Counted from the first letter of the stretch, positions 12,307-23,954 are shown. The stretch: DNA of 64,000 bases from Euphrasia confusa (GCA_954870475.1 OX940969.1:10148950-10212949), one strand, 5' to 3'. Numbers and translations: made by a program. Notes: generated from the sequence alone by a model not told the origin.

Positions 12307-13389
12307 CTACGGTGAGTCACGGGTCAAATCACGAGCTGGAGAACCAGGAGGAGTAGTCGAACCACCTGCACCTGCACCTGACATGGAAGGAGGTCGCATA
12401 TCAGGAAACATCCTAGCCATGTGCTCGTTCCAGAAGAGCATGTCAGCCATTCGCTTGTCGTACTCAGCCTGGGATAATGCAGCAGCAGAAGATTGACCTG
12501 AAAACGAGGAACGAGACGATACCGATGGAGAAGAACCTATAACACACAATATAAAAGTGATCTTAGTAGTTGTTGATTTGATTTAAGTTCAAATAGTTAA
12601 AGGTTGTATATATATTAAAATTAACCTGGAATTGAAGGACCAAGGCCCTTACGGTATCCACGAGTAGTCCCTAAAACCTCCTCCAATATAGCAACATCAT
12701 CCACAGGTGTACCGCTGGCAGATGCTTGTGTCGACCTATCATTTATTTCAGCCTACAATATTCAAATTCACGATTAGCTAGTTCTTAAACAATAGGAGTT
12801 TTTATATCAAAAAAAATCAATTATTACTTACAATTTTAGCTGCAGAATCGGCATCTAAAGTTTGACCATCTGGCCCAACATGAAACTTGATCCGCTGGTA
12901 CGGAATACCAATTCGTATGGCAAAGATCGCAGTAGTGTCTCACCTGTTACATACAAAACTTGAATGATCTTTTAACATTAAATGTTAATTTATAATCACA
13001 ACATGTAGTTAGCTTACCTGTATCCCGACAGTGGAATAATATGAAGCACCATTCTCTCCAACCGCTTTCATCGTCCCATTCTGGTCTTCCCAAGCTAATG
13101 GGACAGGACGACCTTGCTCCGCCACCTTCAGCAATGTCCGAGCGCCTTTTGCTATCCCTCGCCCAGACTTTTTCCTACGTACTGGAGGTGTCGCCTGATC
13201 ATCGGGGTCTCCACCTACACGATCGAACATTAATCAACTCGTAAAAAAAAGAAAGTATTATATATAATGCTTCATGTGGATATAAACTAAAAGTAAAATG
13301 TTACCTGTCTGGCAAGGAGCACCGAAAGAATGTGGATGCCCGTGTGGTGGCTCACCTCCACCAGAAGAGCCCGCTAGCATCATCACAGC
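12307..13389 (-). pseudogene. TNP-like (Transposase_24 type) gene fragment of the CACTA element
   Basis: At least five exon-like blocks with AG/GT borders occur on the minus strand: 13305-13389, 13018 to about 13214, 12832-12943, 12626-12752 and 12307-12536. The second block has a basic R-K-K-S-G-R-G patch followed by V-G-E-N-G-A-S-Y-Y, resembling plant Ptta/En/Spm accessory transposase proteins. The last block has Q-A-E-Y-D-K-R-M and E-H-M-A-R-M, the coiled-coil-like tail of that family. No start codon is clearly placed, and the reading frame through the third block is uncertain because one frame reaches a stop near its end. This is not the catalytic DDE protein. Confidence 0.6.
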
Positions 13390-14644
13390 CTGAAAATTTA
13401 TCACAATAAGAAACATCTTTGTTGTTCGAACATATAAATAAATTAAAGTAAAGTTTTTAGAAAAAATACCAGAGCCAAAAGGTAATGTAGCATCGTAGAG
13501 AGAGTCATAACTATCTGAACAAAAGTTATACGATCAGAAATATTCAAAGAAATGTCATTTTATAATAGCTTTTATAAAAATTATTTTAAAAGAATACTTA
13601 TCATGACAATACTGGATCTGATGCTCAATTTTTTTAGTAAGCTTATGTATCCATGTTCTATCCATTATGTGTATCATAACTGGATAAATAATGGTGATAA
13701 AAAATAACTCAATACGATCAAAACAACACAAATATCACCCACAAAATACATATGGAAAAAGATTTGTTTTCTCTGTTTTAGTAAATTGATTCAGTCAGTC
13801 CCACACTTTTTCTGCCACCAAGCAAAATGCCAGTTAAATGTCTTAGAAATCTAAAATTTCCGATTTTCCAACAGAGCAACTTATGCACTATAACTCAAAT
13901 CACCTCCAACGCAATAACTGTTTTGAAGCTCTGGATGGGCCAATACGAATGAAGGGGTGGAAACAGAGAGACAGCACTATCACAAAGACAAATGACACTA
14001 AAGGTAGATATGGTCAAATGAGATGAAGTATGTGAAAACAAGATACTATGTATGAACGCGGCAACATGATTTGCACCAGTATTAAATAACTGAACCATGT
14101 GTTATATATGATGGATTATACAGAGATTAAACGTTAGTCGCCATCGACAATTGCATGATATGAGGTGAATCCTATGAACTCATAATGATTTTGTTTTATA
14201 TTTTGGGAATAGGAAATCGAAAAAACAAAATCCCAAATCACAATTTCAAAACAAAATCGAAAAACCCCAAATCATAAAATTCCCAAATTGAAAACCCTAA
14301 TTTAAAAAATCATAAACAAAGGCTTAAATCGATCGATCAAGTAAATTGACTTCAGAAATTACATACATCCCTTTGTTTAAAACCCCAAATCCAAAAACTC
14401 CTAGATTGAAAATCGAAAACCCTAATCAAAGAAATGAAATCGAAGAAATAACGACGAAGCTAAGAGAGGATGAAGCATACCTGTCGGATTCAGGTCGTCG
14501 CCGCTGCCGGAGATCTGCCGGAGATGCTCGCCGTTCGGAGTCGAAGTCGAAGTCGTCGCGCCGCTGCTGCTGCTGTAAGTGAGATGAGATAGATAAAAGT
14601 GAGAAATGAAAAAGAGCTTCTCTGCCCGCTCATATCTTTAAAAT

Positions 14645-14962
14645 CATTTGCGGCCACTCTTATTGCGACCACGCGTGGTCGCAAAATAACATCTACGTGG
14701 CAGTCACTTAAGCCTATTTCCAGCGTGGAAATTCATGTTTTCTGAAATACATTTTTAGCGACCACGTCTGTGGTCGCAAATGGCAATAGCGACCAGTAAT
14801 GTTAATAGCGACCACGTCTTTGGTCGCTAACATATAGGCGGGAAGCTGGCGGCAATTTTTTGTGAACAAATAGCGACCACATGTATTTGCGGCCGCGTGT
14901 GGTCGCTAAAACCACCTATTAGCGACCACGCCCTGTGGTCGCAAAAAGTGTGGTCGCTAAAG
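14645..14962. repeat. Right subterminal repeats of the CACTA element
   Basis: About ten copies of GCGACCAC and its complement in both orientations, mirroring the left array. Confidence 0.85.
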
Positions 14963-14983
14963 GTCTTTTTTCTAGTAGTGTGA

Positions 14984-15441
14984 TCGGCTAGTTGCTTTAA
15001 GTGTTGACAATAGGCCGACGTGGTAGGAAAATCTTCCATGAGAGTACGAGAAAAATCTTGCTCAAGGGTCACAGCTCTCGAGTTCTTGTTATCTTGGAAG
15101 ATATCCCGGAGACTATTCCAAGCCTCCATAGCCGTGCTATCCGGTACGAGGATCGTATTCAGCAAGTCGGTAGAAATTGTGGAATAGATCCACCCTAGGA
15201 CAGTAGAATCGAGAAGCTCCCACATCTCGATTTCATCGTCCGTTTTTGGCACTTTTTCTTTGCCCAAGGGCGGAGGAATGATATGATGTATGACCAAATG
15301 TGATTTGGAGTGTACTTTGAACAGTTCCGCCCATGTAGCGTACTGCACATTCTCCAATTCGAGGGTCATTGAAATATGATTCTTAATGTTTGAAACAGCA
15401 AGAGTCGGGTGGTAGGAGAAGCGAGGTTGAGAAGTAGTCAT
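14984..15441 (-). pseudogene. Copia A gag, N-terminal segment
   Basis: The ATG at 15441 opens a frame beginning M-T-T-S-Q-P, placed about 70 bases after the primer binding site. The product resembles the N-terminal part of Copia gag (a T-W-A-E-L-F motif, then W-N-S-L-R-D-I-F), and runs to the CACTA insertion at 14983. The frame continues correctly at 11773 once the CACTA element and one TGA are removed. Residues past 14983 in the longest frame are CACTA end sequence. Confidence 0.9.
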
Positions 15442-15511
15442 TTTGGAGGAAGATGGTACAGAAAATAAGCGCAGCGGAAAAGACGAGATTAAGAAAAGAA
15501 AATACGCAAGA

Positions 15512-15523
15512 GCTCTGATACCA
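15512..15523 (-). other. Primer binding site of Copia A (initiator Met-tRNA)
   Basis: TGGTATCAGAGC on the minus strand, directly abutting the 5' LTR. Confidence 0.93.
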
Positions 15524-15721
15524 TGAAAGAATATCTTCCTTGCTATTCTTATTATCAAAAGACTGTATATATACAGTTTACAACGTACCAATCACTAGCA
15601 CTAATTTAGGATCTATGCAATTAAAATACTTATCCTAAGTATGGAAAAGATAAGAATACTAAATATAAAATACAATCAAATATATCTAATATATTAACAA
15701 ATATTATCTAATATTCTAACA
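15524..15721 (-). repeat. 5' LTR of Copia A
   Basis: Partner of 220-416. It is followed by the ATAAT target duplication at 15722-15726. Confidence 0.93.
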
Positions 15722-15832
15722 ATAATAAATAATAAAAATTAATGTCAATAAATATTAAATGTTCGGTCAATAAATAATAAAAATTTGTAATATTGAAGAA
15801 AATCACAAAAATTACAAAATTTAAATAATCGG

Positions 15833-16340
15833 TCAATCTACTTCCATATGATTTACCTCCTTATCATTTTGTTGTACTCCATCTTCATGCTCTTCGGTGT
15901 TGTTATCTTTCCAAATAGCTTCGGCTATATCCATCCTTACCTTAGACATGAGCTTCATTCGATTTTTGTCATCCAAGTTTGTATTTGTTCTCCCACTGGC
16001 AACATCATGATGTACAATTGGAATACCACTCTCATGGATTCGTATGAAATTATGAAGTGTGAAACAAGAAACAATAATTGACATTTGATACTTTTGTGAT
16101 ATTTAAGGCATAATTTTCAACACCTTCCACATTTTTTTCAACTGACCAAAAGCAAATTCAACTTTCATTCTTAATGAATAATGTCGGTAATTGAAATGTT
16201 CTGAAATTCCTCTAGGTGGTCTATGCTTATATTCCAGAATATGATATCTGACGTTGGGATCGCAAATAGGAGACAAATATCCAAGAGTATTAAGATATCC
16301 AGAGTCTACCAAATAATATTTACCTACAACGTAAAATAAA
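15833..16340 (-). pseudogene. PIF/Harbinger transposase, C-terminal exon
   Basis: The minus-strand frame begins after a plausible acceptor (TTGTAG, about 16322) with G-K-Y-Y-L-V-D-S-G-Y, containing a catalytic Asp of the DDE_Tnp_4 domain. It continues through P-P-R-G, F-N-Y-R-H-Y-S-L and V-E-F-A-F-G-Q-L-K (the final catalytic Glu), then C-F-T-L-H-N-F-I-R near the end. A single TAA between 16084 and 16103 interrupts an otherwise continuous frame. The N-terminal half with the first Asp is missing. A 31-bp tandem duplication (about 16333-16390) sits where the preceding intron would be. It belongs to the surrounding Harbinger-type element. Confidence 0.85.
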
Positions 16341-16531
16341 TAAAGGCTCACTTGTTTGGGTTAGAATAAATAAAGGCTCACTTGTTGTTGCTTAACGAGT
16401 CAACCTTTTTACTAGGACTTTGAGGTTAGAGTTTGTTAAGAGAGTATGTTGGGATTTTATAAATGTTTAATTTAATTTCATAGGTTTAAGTTTAATTAAT
16501 TTATTTTTTACTATCCGTTGTCAGACTTGTT

Positions 16532-17826
16532 CACTACAAAAAAACAGCTGATCCCCTACGGCCATTTCCGTAGGGAAGCCCATCCCCTACGGCATCTCCT
16601 ACGGGATTTGGACGTAGGGGTATACCCGTAGGGAGCTCGTCCCCTACGGGGAATTAATGCCGTAGGGGGCATCCCCTACGGCCCTCCTACGGCCCTCCCG
16701 TAGGGAATCCCCTTGGGAAGCTCGTCTCAGCCTCCCCTTCTCCCCGTAGGGGTGCCCTACGGCATCCCCGTTGGTTGGCCCGTAGGGGTATCCCCTACGT
16801 CTAGGCCCGTAGGGGATACATTTTTATCAAAAACCGTGGGCTATGTGGGACTCGGGCCCCGGCCCGACCCATGGGGCACCCCAGACCTCAGCCCGACCCA
16901 CAATGCAAGGCCCGACCCAAGCTGCCCGGCCCTGAGAGGACTGGTAATAATTATTAATGAGTATTGCATGACCCAGGGTTTGAACCCTAGACGAAGATAA
17001 CCGCTGGGCTATCTTCGTTATATGTACAACTTTTAAAAGATAATATATATGTATTCATATCAAGTGCCGGGTTCTAGTCGATGGCGTGAAAAGCACTTGA
17101 TATCTTTTATAATTATATATATATATATATATATATCAAATTATAAATATAACAAAAGCTAATTTTAAATAAAAGGGCATTTAAATATATTAAATTGCAA
17201 TATTTTTTGTATTTAATTATTTTTATAAAATTGCGTAATGTTTTGCGTAATTGCATAATTTTTGTAATTAATTATTTTTATAAAATTATAATTGTATAGT
17301 TGTATAATTGCGTGTTGTGTAAACAGTTAAAAAAACTTTAATTATAATTTTATTATTTGTGAAATAATAGTTAAAAAACATTTAAAACAATTTAGGGTAA
17401 TTATATAATAACATTTAATTAATTTATTGTTATATAAATTAATAGTAAAAAAAAAAAAACAAATCCCCTACGGCATTTGCCGTAGGGGTCCCCTAGGGGA
17501 AACATCCACGTAGGGGATTTATTCTTCCCCTACGGGAGTTTGCCCGTAGGGGACTCTATTATTATCACTCCCTACGGGGATACCCGCCGTAGGGCATACA
17601 TCCCGTAGGGGACCCGTAGGGAATTTTGGAGGGAAGTGAGGCGCGCCAAATGCGCGCGTAGAACCCTACGGGACCCCTTACGGCGTTCATCCCTACGGCA
17701 AGGGGGGTAGGGGTTGCCGTAGGGGATTTCTTTAAATGATTTCACGTAGGGGATGCCGTAGGGACACCCCTACGGGATGGATGCCGTAGGGAACCTCGTA
17801 GGGGGTTCCGCGAAATTCTTGTAGTG
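16532..17826. mobile_element. Small non-autonomous CACTA element with CCCTACGG arrays
   Basis: It begins CACTACAAAAAAACAGC and ends GAAATTCTTGTAGTG with perfect GTT duplications (16529-16531 and 17827-17829). Both ends (16550-16820 and 17460-17810) are dense with CCCTACGG and its complement CCGTAGGG in both orientations, as subterminal binding sites would be. The 1.3-kb body has no credible gene; frames through the ends only read the repeats. The repeat motif differs wholly from that of the CACTA element at 11774, so the two belong to different families. Confidence 0.9.
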
Positions 17827-18297
17827 GTTCAAATCTCAAAATAATCTTATATTATTATTTATTTTGTATTATTTATTATTTGTATTTTGTGTAATATCGA
17901 AACTTCTAACAAAAAAAATAGTGTCGTAAATACGTATACTTGGTTTAAGTATTCATTATCGATAAACCATAAAAGTTATAAAATGTAAATCATTTTTTAA
18001 TTTTTTTAACCTCATAAAAAATAAGAAATTTAATAAAATTGTTTATAACATACAAAATATTGAAAGTTTAACAATACTAATTTTAGTTTTTCATTATTTT
18101 AAGTTTCTTATTTTGAACTTAATTTCAGTTCAGTTCAGGTCCATTCAGTTTAGTTCAGTTCAATTTAGATCTATTCAGTAAAGTTCAGTTAGTTTCAGTC
18201 CAAAAGAACAGAGTCCTACTCCCAAGGAATAAAAAACATACCACACATCTGACACAACACCTAAGAATCCCACGGTTGGCACATTACCGAATTTACA

Positions 18298-18579
18298 TTA
18301 CGCACCAGGGTGAACAGTGAACACTGAATCATGGAACTGATCCAATATCCTTAAAGTACACTGATATCCACCAAGTCCGATTCTCTGATAATTCAGTTCT
18401 CTAAACAACATTGTCATGTCAACTTCGTTACCGAGTTGGAAAACTGTGGCGTCCGCAAGGACGATGTACTTGAGTGGAAAACCGTTGGCAGCCTGCGACA
18501 ATGAACCATAGGTCCATAACTTCCTTAAGGTCGAAGGCCCAATGATACTCCTGTACTCATTATCCCCACACTTTAACAC
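18298..18579 (-). pseudogene. Unrecognised 93-codon reading frame
   Basis: A minus-strand frame with balanced amino-acid use and GC content above the surrounding DNA; it contains L-K-Y-I-V-L-A-D-A-T and L-D-Q-F-H-D-S-V-F. It looks like a piece of a once-real protein, but I do not recognise the family. It lies just outside the Harbinger-type element and overlaps the end of the MYB-like fragment in a different frame. Confidence 0.3.
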
Positions 18580-18720
18580 TCATCTCCTTCTTCCCATTCA
18601 CACCAATCCTTTCAAATTTGACCCAGTTCCGAAGACCGTATTTATCCACGGCACTTCTCAGTTTCTTGTCCTCCTCATTGCTCCACGCTCCTCTCTTGAA
18701 CACTACCGCCGTGTCTCTTG
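18560..18720 (-). pseudogene. MYB-repeat gene fragment
   Basis: The minus-strand frame reads K-R-G-A-W-S-N-E-E-D-K-K-L followed by Y-G-L-R-N-W, the first two helices of a plant MYB DNA-binding repeat, with the regularly spaced tryptophans visible. It then departs from the family and hits a stop at 18560-18562, so the recognition helix and second repeat are absent. It is probably a dispersed gene fragment. Confidence 0.65.
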
Positions 18721-18739
18721 AACCCAGTTATTGTTTTTT

Positions 18740-19511
18740 ATTCAATCTCAAACACCGATGAAAGATTATAAGCATTGGAGGTTTTAGGGATACAAAATCA
18801 AACTATTTTTTTCTCTAAAAATAGCTAAAAAGAATATAAAATTAATATAATATAAAGATTAAAAAAGAAAATTCATATTTAAAAAATCTACTTAAATTGT
18901 AATTACATTAAATATCAGTATATTTAATTATACATATTCAATAAATTAATATGATAGTTTATTTTAAATTATAAATCTATTCTTATTTTTTCTCTAAATT
19001 ACTCACTTAAAAAATTATTTTGTAAATAAAAAAAATAATTTCATTAACTAAGAACAAGTTAGTAATATTTGTTTGAAAATAATAATCACAAACCTTAAAA
19101 TTGTTAATAGTCAAATAAATTCTCAATTTTTTTTTCTACTGGTATTTATCAATACAAAATTTAAGAATTAAGATTGTTTTTAATTTTTTTTATTACCATA
19201 AAGAATATAATTATATATTTTTTTATGTTTTTGTAATTTGGTTTAATATTTAAAAGAATTATATAAATAAAGTTCATGATTTTTTTTTAAATCTCAAACG
19301 AGTGATTTAAGTTAATAACGTAATTAATAACGTTCAGGCTAATTAATAACTTATTCATAAAGTATTAATTTTATTTTATTTTACATATATAAATAATTTT
19401 ATAAAAAAATATTTATGGGCCCTCATTTAAAATTGGGCCCTGTGCGGTCGAGCCTATGCCCAGGGCCGGGCCTGCATTGGGCCAGCTTTTTATTTGTTGA
19501 GCGGATTAATA
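18740..19511. other. AT-rich intergenic DNA; transposon-end-like GC patch near its right side
   Basis: No coding region is seen. At 19415-19490 the GGGCCCTCATTT...GGGCCCTGTG...CAGGGCCGGGCC stretch resembles ends of degenerate hAT-like elements common in plants, but no partner end or duplication was found. Confidence 0.4.
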
Positions 19512-20459
19512 GCTACTATTAGGGGTGGGCACTTCGTCCCGTAATCCCGATCCCGTCCCGATCCCGAAAACTAGCGGGATGGGACGGGATGAATTTTAAA
19601 AATGACAATTCCGTCCCGTCCCGTCTCGTTTCAAATTTTTTACAACGGGACGGGACGGAACCGAGACGATCCCGTTTAATCTCGTCCCGTCCCGTTTATT
19701 TTTTAATATCGATAATATTTTTATTTTTTCACACATATTAATAAAAATATCAAAATATTAATCATAGTTTCAATTAAATTTATTATATCCTTACAATATA
19801 ACAACATTTCAAATTAATTTAATTTTATTTATATATATTTTTTGAAAAATATTAACTTTCTACTTTGAAAATTTTAAAAAATTATAATATTATTTTAATT
19901 GAATAAAAATAAGTATTATTTAAGGGAAAAATGGCAATAAGGCCAATTTTCAACATTTTTTGATCAATAAGGCTTTTGAGAAATTACATGTGTCAATTAA
20001 ACCGCCTAAAATATGTAAAGACATTGTTACCCTTCCATTTATACAAATCTCCTCCCCAAATTTAACTCTTTCAATTCTTCGATCCCGATCGAACGCACCA
20101 CCACCTCTCTGCTCCGCTACGCCGCAGTCATAACTGCAACGCCCCCGCACCCAGCTCGCCACGACTGTCGGACCACCGCCGACAGCCACCCGTCACTCTG
20201 AAGCCACGATCGACGTCTGCGCCCCACCCCGCCCTGCCGCCCCTGTCTCAGTTCAGACCACCACCGCCTTCGAGGCGCCGAACCCGAGGCGCGTGAAGTA
20301 CTCGTCGCTGCCCTGCGAGAGTCCACACCGCCGCGCTCACCGTTCCCGATTCCGTCGGCACCTGGGATGGGGTCAGTCACGGCTTAGCTCTGGTGCGATT
20401 CAGATCGAACAATTGTCGGCACCGACTCTGTTCATGGCAGCGACCACAACACCGTCGGA

Positions 20460-20660
20460 GCAGTAGCACCTCAATTCTGCAACGCCGTGATCGATGGGTA
20501 CGCGAGGGGCGGGTGTTTCTGGAGTGCTCGCAAGGTGTTCGATGAAATGACGAGCAGAGATTCGGAGAACGAGACGATCAAGCGCGTAGCGTCGGACTCT
20601 GTTTCCGAGCTCGACCGCAACCTGTTCGACGAAATGGCGCACAATCATATAGATACTGGA
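20460..20660 (+). pseudogene. PPR protein fragment captured by the Pack-MULE
   Basis: The plus-strand frame contains V-I-D-G-Y-A-R-G-G and S-A-R-K-V-F-D-E-M, a typical pentatricopeptide repeat helix pair, then a second L-F-D-E-M. It lacks an organelle-targeting start and further repeats. A GT-rich splice donor-like sequence follows at about 20665. Confidence 0.65.
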
Positions 20661-21394
20661 ACAGAAGGTGCTTTTCAGTTCTCTCTGTTGTTCATCTTGA
20701 TTAGTTTTTTTTTCGTGTCGTAATTGCGATGGAGATTTTGAACTGTGTTTTGCTTCTGGTAACCTGTTAATTTCGACTATAGTAGCTCGTTGATCAGTGT
20801 GTGTGTGTGTGTGTTCATTATGTTCATAACATTCATTTGGCTATTTTGCTGAGGGCGACGATATCTAAGATTTGATTCAGAGTATTAAAAATAAAAAATA
20901 TGGTTATCATATTACTTAAACCACAACTCGACTTGTTTGTAAATTAGGGTTTATTGTCGGTTCACTTCTCAGATCAATCACATTCCCGAACTCGTTCCTT
21001 TTCCGAACTCGTGTTTCTTGATTTAGGTGAAAACAATTTGGATGACATCCAGCAATATATCTCCAAGGATGTTCTGGATCAGCTCCCGCAAGTTGTCGGC
21101 ATGGATCTCGTGGAGATGGCTCTTTGGGCAAAGGTGCATAGTTATGCCATTCAGCTTGGTTGACTTTCTACATTTTACATTTGTATAGGAGTATATTGTT
21201 TTCACACCAAAGTTCAGTTAAAAAAATGGAATTTTGATATTCATATACTTACAGGAGATTGCCTTTCATCATACTCTATGTCGTTATGCTTCTCTTAACA
21301 TTTCTGCAAGAAATTTTTTAATTAATTTTTTCCGTTCGAAAATTAATAAAAAAATCCAGTGTACCGTGTTTTGAGTGTAGTGTACCGTGTTCTT

Positions 21395-21545
21395 GGCAGG
21401 ACCCCGAAAGCAAAGGAGGGCTTAGAGAGAAAGCAATGAAGTGGTTGGATTTGATGAACGAAAAGAATCTGGAACCTGACGAGGTGACTATGGGGATCGT
21501 AGTACAGATGTATAAAAAAGGTTTTCCCAGTACCAACAATGGCTT
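21395..21545 (+). pseudogene. Second PPR protein fragment in the Pack-MULE
   Basis: An acceptor-like CAG at about 21400 is followed by G-L-R-E-K-A-M-K-W-L-D-L-M and L-E-P-D-E-V-T-M-G-I-V-V-Q-M-Y-K-K, matching the conserved spacing of a PPR motif. After 21540 the frame loses similarity and ends at 21660. It may come from the same source gene as 20460-20660. Confidence 0.7.
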
Positions 21546-21845
21546 TGATCAGGATCTAATTAATGGTGATCATCATAGAGAATTTTTAGTTATTGATGAT
21601 GATCATGATACGCAGCTACTCGATGAATCTGATCAGGTTATCGCAGCGGTGTGTGTGTGAGGAGGGCCCTGTTGAATTTGTGGATGACGTGTTTTTGGGG
21701 TACTCGGGGATTAAGATGCTCGAATAAGTGCATCTGTATGTATTATATTTCATGTATGCAAGTTTTATTTGCTGCAATGTTTTGTAATCGAAATTGTCAT
21801 GTGATACATTTTGTTAAATATGTTTGAAAGGGTCGCAGTATTGAT

Positions 21846-22885
21846 TAACATACTGAATGTCATATTTTAACACTGAATGACCTATTTTAACACTGAACAT
21901 ACTGAATGTCATATTTTAACACTGAATGACATATTTTAACACTGAACATACTGAATGTCATATTTTAACACTGAACACACTGAATGTCATATTTTAACAC
22001 TGAATGACCTATTTTAACACTGAACATACTGAATGTCATATTTTAACACTGAATGACCTATTTTAACACTGAATGTCATATTTTAACAGTGAATGTCATA
22101 TTTTAACACTGAATGACATATTTTAACACTAAACATACTGATTGTCATATTTTAACACACTGAATGTCATATTTTAACACTGAACATACTGAATGTCATA
22201 TTTTAACACTGAATGACATATTTTAACACTGAATGTCATATTTTAACACTGAACATATTGAATGTCATATTTTAACACACTGAATGACATATTTTAACAC
22301 TGAATGTCATATTTTAACACTGAATGTCATATTTTTACACTGAATATCATAAAAACACACTGAATGTCATATTTTAACACTGAATAAGAATGAAACACTG
22401 AATAAGGATGAAACACACTGAATAAGATTGAAAAACACTGAATATCACATGAATACACTGTTTGATTAAAAAATACACTGAATAGGACTAAAACACACTG
22501 AATAGGAATAAAAAAAACACTGTTCGATTAAAAAACACACTGAGTGCGACTGAAACACACTGAATGTCACATAAATACACTGTTTGATTAAAAAATACAC
22601 TGAACATGACGGAAACACACTGAATAAGAATGAATGTCACATGAATACACTGTTTGATTAAAATATACACTGAACAAGACTGAAACACACTGAATAGGAA
22701 TGAAAAACACTGAATGTCAAATGAAAAAAATACACGGAATGTCATATTTTTGCACTGAATATCTCCTTTTAACACTGAATGTAATAAAAAATACACTCGC
22801 ACTGAATGTCTCATTTTAACACTAAATGTAATAAAAAATACAATGAATGTTATAAAAATACACTGAATATCATGAAAACAATGTC
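21846..22885. repeat. 1-kb minisatellite, ~20-bp unit ACTGAATGTCATATTTTAAC
   Basis: Dozens of tandem, imperfect copies of ACTGAATGTCATATTTTAAC occur, often alternating with ACTGAATGACATATTTTAAC. The array decays to AACACACTGAATAAGAATGA-type variants toward the right. It lies wholly inside the Pack-MULE. Confidence 0.93.
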
Positions 22886-23199
22886 ATATAGATAATTAGA
22901 TACAACTTCAGTACAATAATAATGTGAAACTTTATAACAATATTCCAGTAACATCAAAAGTTGAAATAAGAAATGTCATTTTCTAACTACTGAAATAGGT
23001 AACAATCAAATAGTAAGAACGCAATTTACCACCAACAAAATCTGGTGCCGCTATACTGATATGTAGAAAAAGAAGAAGAAAACAACACATCTCAAAAGCA
23101 TAAACACTTCTCATCTACTCCTACTATTTTGTATTAGCTGCCAATAATTATTATGTTATATTATGTCTTAACAACTCGGAATGAAGGAAATGAATGGAA

Positions 23200-23700
23200 G
23201 CGGTATCTTTAAGAGTCCCAAGAATCGAGCTCGCGCTGCACCGGATGGTCACTGCTGAACTTCTTCAAACTCTCGGCGAATTCCTCCAGCACGTAGTCCC
23301 CCTTTGGCAACCCTTCGAGCAATGTGAATATCAAGAAGCTTTGAGGCAAAGGAGGCGAGATCCTCGACATCTCTCTCGCGGAGTGAAGCCGAAGGATCCC
23401 TAACAACGGGCCCCAGCTGTACCCAGAGAGCATTGCTCTTGCCGCAACCCCTAAGTTGCAGCACCTCCACAATTCCAGGTCACAGTCCCCATCGACACCG
23501 TCGTCGAGGAAAATAAACAAGCCCCCGCAAGGAATGCGATCCGCGAGGCCAAGAGTCGAAGCTACTCGACCGAAAACACGCCTTCGCTACGCGTGATGAG
23601 CAACGTCCCACGAAGTCGACGAAGGCGAGGATGTGACCTCTTTCATCGCACATATCTTCCCGCTTGCGCTGCAGCACAATAACTCAACAGTTCAAAATTT
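23200..23700 (-). pseudogene. Unidentified gene-like segment in the Pack-MULE
   Basis: A GC-rich block contrasts sharply with its AT-rich surroundings. The best minus-strand frame (23209-23520) has G-L-P-K-G-D-Y-V-L-E-E-F-A-E-S-L-K-K-F, which looks like genuine protein, but I cannot assign a family. Frames shift along the block, so it is a decayed fragment. Confidence 0.4.
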
Positions 23701-23954
23701 GATTTTCGATTCTAACATAATGAACTCGATTCTCCGATCACAGCAAATGCCTTGATGTTGAGGAGATCGGTTCTCCGATCACGGCAGACGCCTTGATGTT
23801 TGTTTTCTCACCGGCATTTCCTCGAACAACTTCCGGTCATGGAAAACGAGCACCGCTCGAACGGATTCTGCGTGGAGGACAAGAACGGCAGGGATCCGCT
23901 TAACTGGGATCGACGGTCCTCTTCAATCCCGGAGACCTGGACTGACTTGCTCGG

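Larger units (their letters stand above)
11774..14980 (-). mobile_element. CACTA (En/Spm) DNA transposon in gag of Copia A
   Basis: It starts CACTACAAAAAAAAGG and ends TTTTTTCTAGTAGTG, with perfect TGA target duplications (11771-11773 and 14981-14983). Both ends are packed with subterminal copies of TTTGCGACCACG and its complement CGTGGTCGCAAA, the usual layout of transposase-binding sites in CACTA elements. At 3.2 kb it is too short for a full two-gene element. No DDE transposase was seen, only a TNP-like gene on the minus strand. It is probably non-autonomous. Confidence 0.93.
220..15721 (-). mobile_element. Copia A: Ty1-copia LTR retrotransposon containing two nested elements
   Basis: Near-identical 197/198-bp LTRs (220-416 and 15524-15721) begin TGTTAG and end TTTCA on the minus strand and are flanked by ATAAT duplications. 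A Met-tRNA primer binding site abuts the 5' LTR and a purine tract abuts the 3' LTR. Removing Copia B and the CACTA element leaves about 4.8 kb, normal for a complete Copia element with short LTRs. The gag-pol frame is cut at two places by those insertions and also carries one nonsense codon. By eye the LTRs differ at about three bases and one indel, so insertion was fairly recent. The short LTRs suggest an Ale-like lineage; that is inference. Confidence 0.93.
10..18216 (-). mobile_element. PIF/Harbinger-type DNA transposon, decayed and interrupted
   Basis: Imperfect terminal inverted repeats bound this region. The left end reads GGCCCTGTTCTTTTGGACT from 10; the right end, reverse-complemented from 18216, reads GGACTCTGTTCTTTTGGACT. 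Both run into subterminal TTCAG repeats (31-150 and 18120-18200). A PIF/Harbinger transposase fragment lies inside on the minus strand (15833-16340). Removing the nested Copia A and the small CACTA element leaves about 1.4 kb, so this is a deletion derivative and not an autonomous element. Flanks are TTA on the left and TAC on the right, so a clean 3-bp target duplication is not demonstrated. The family assignment rests on the transposase. Confidence 0.65.

Noticed and set aside
16975..17011. tRNA-like AGGGTTTGAACCCT and TAGCCCAGCGG on the minus strand in the small CACTA element
   Set aside because: The A- and B-box-like motifs are only about 11 nt apart, too close for a tRNA or SINE promoter, and no stems form.
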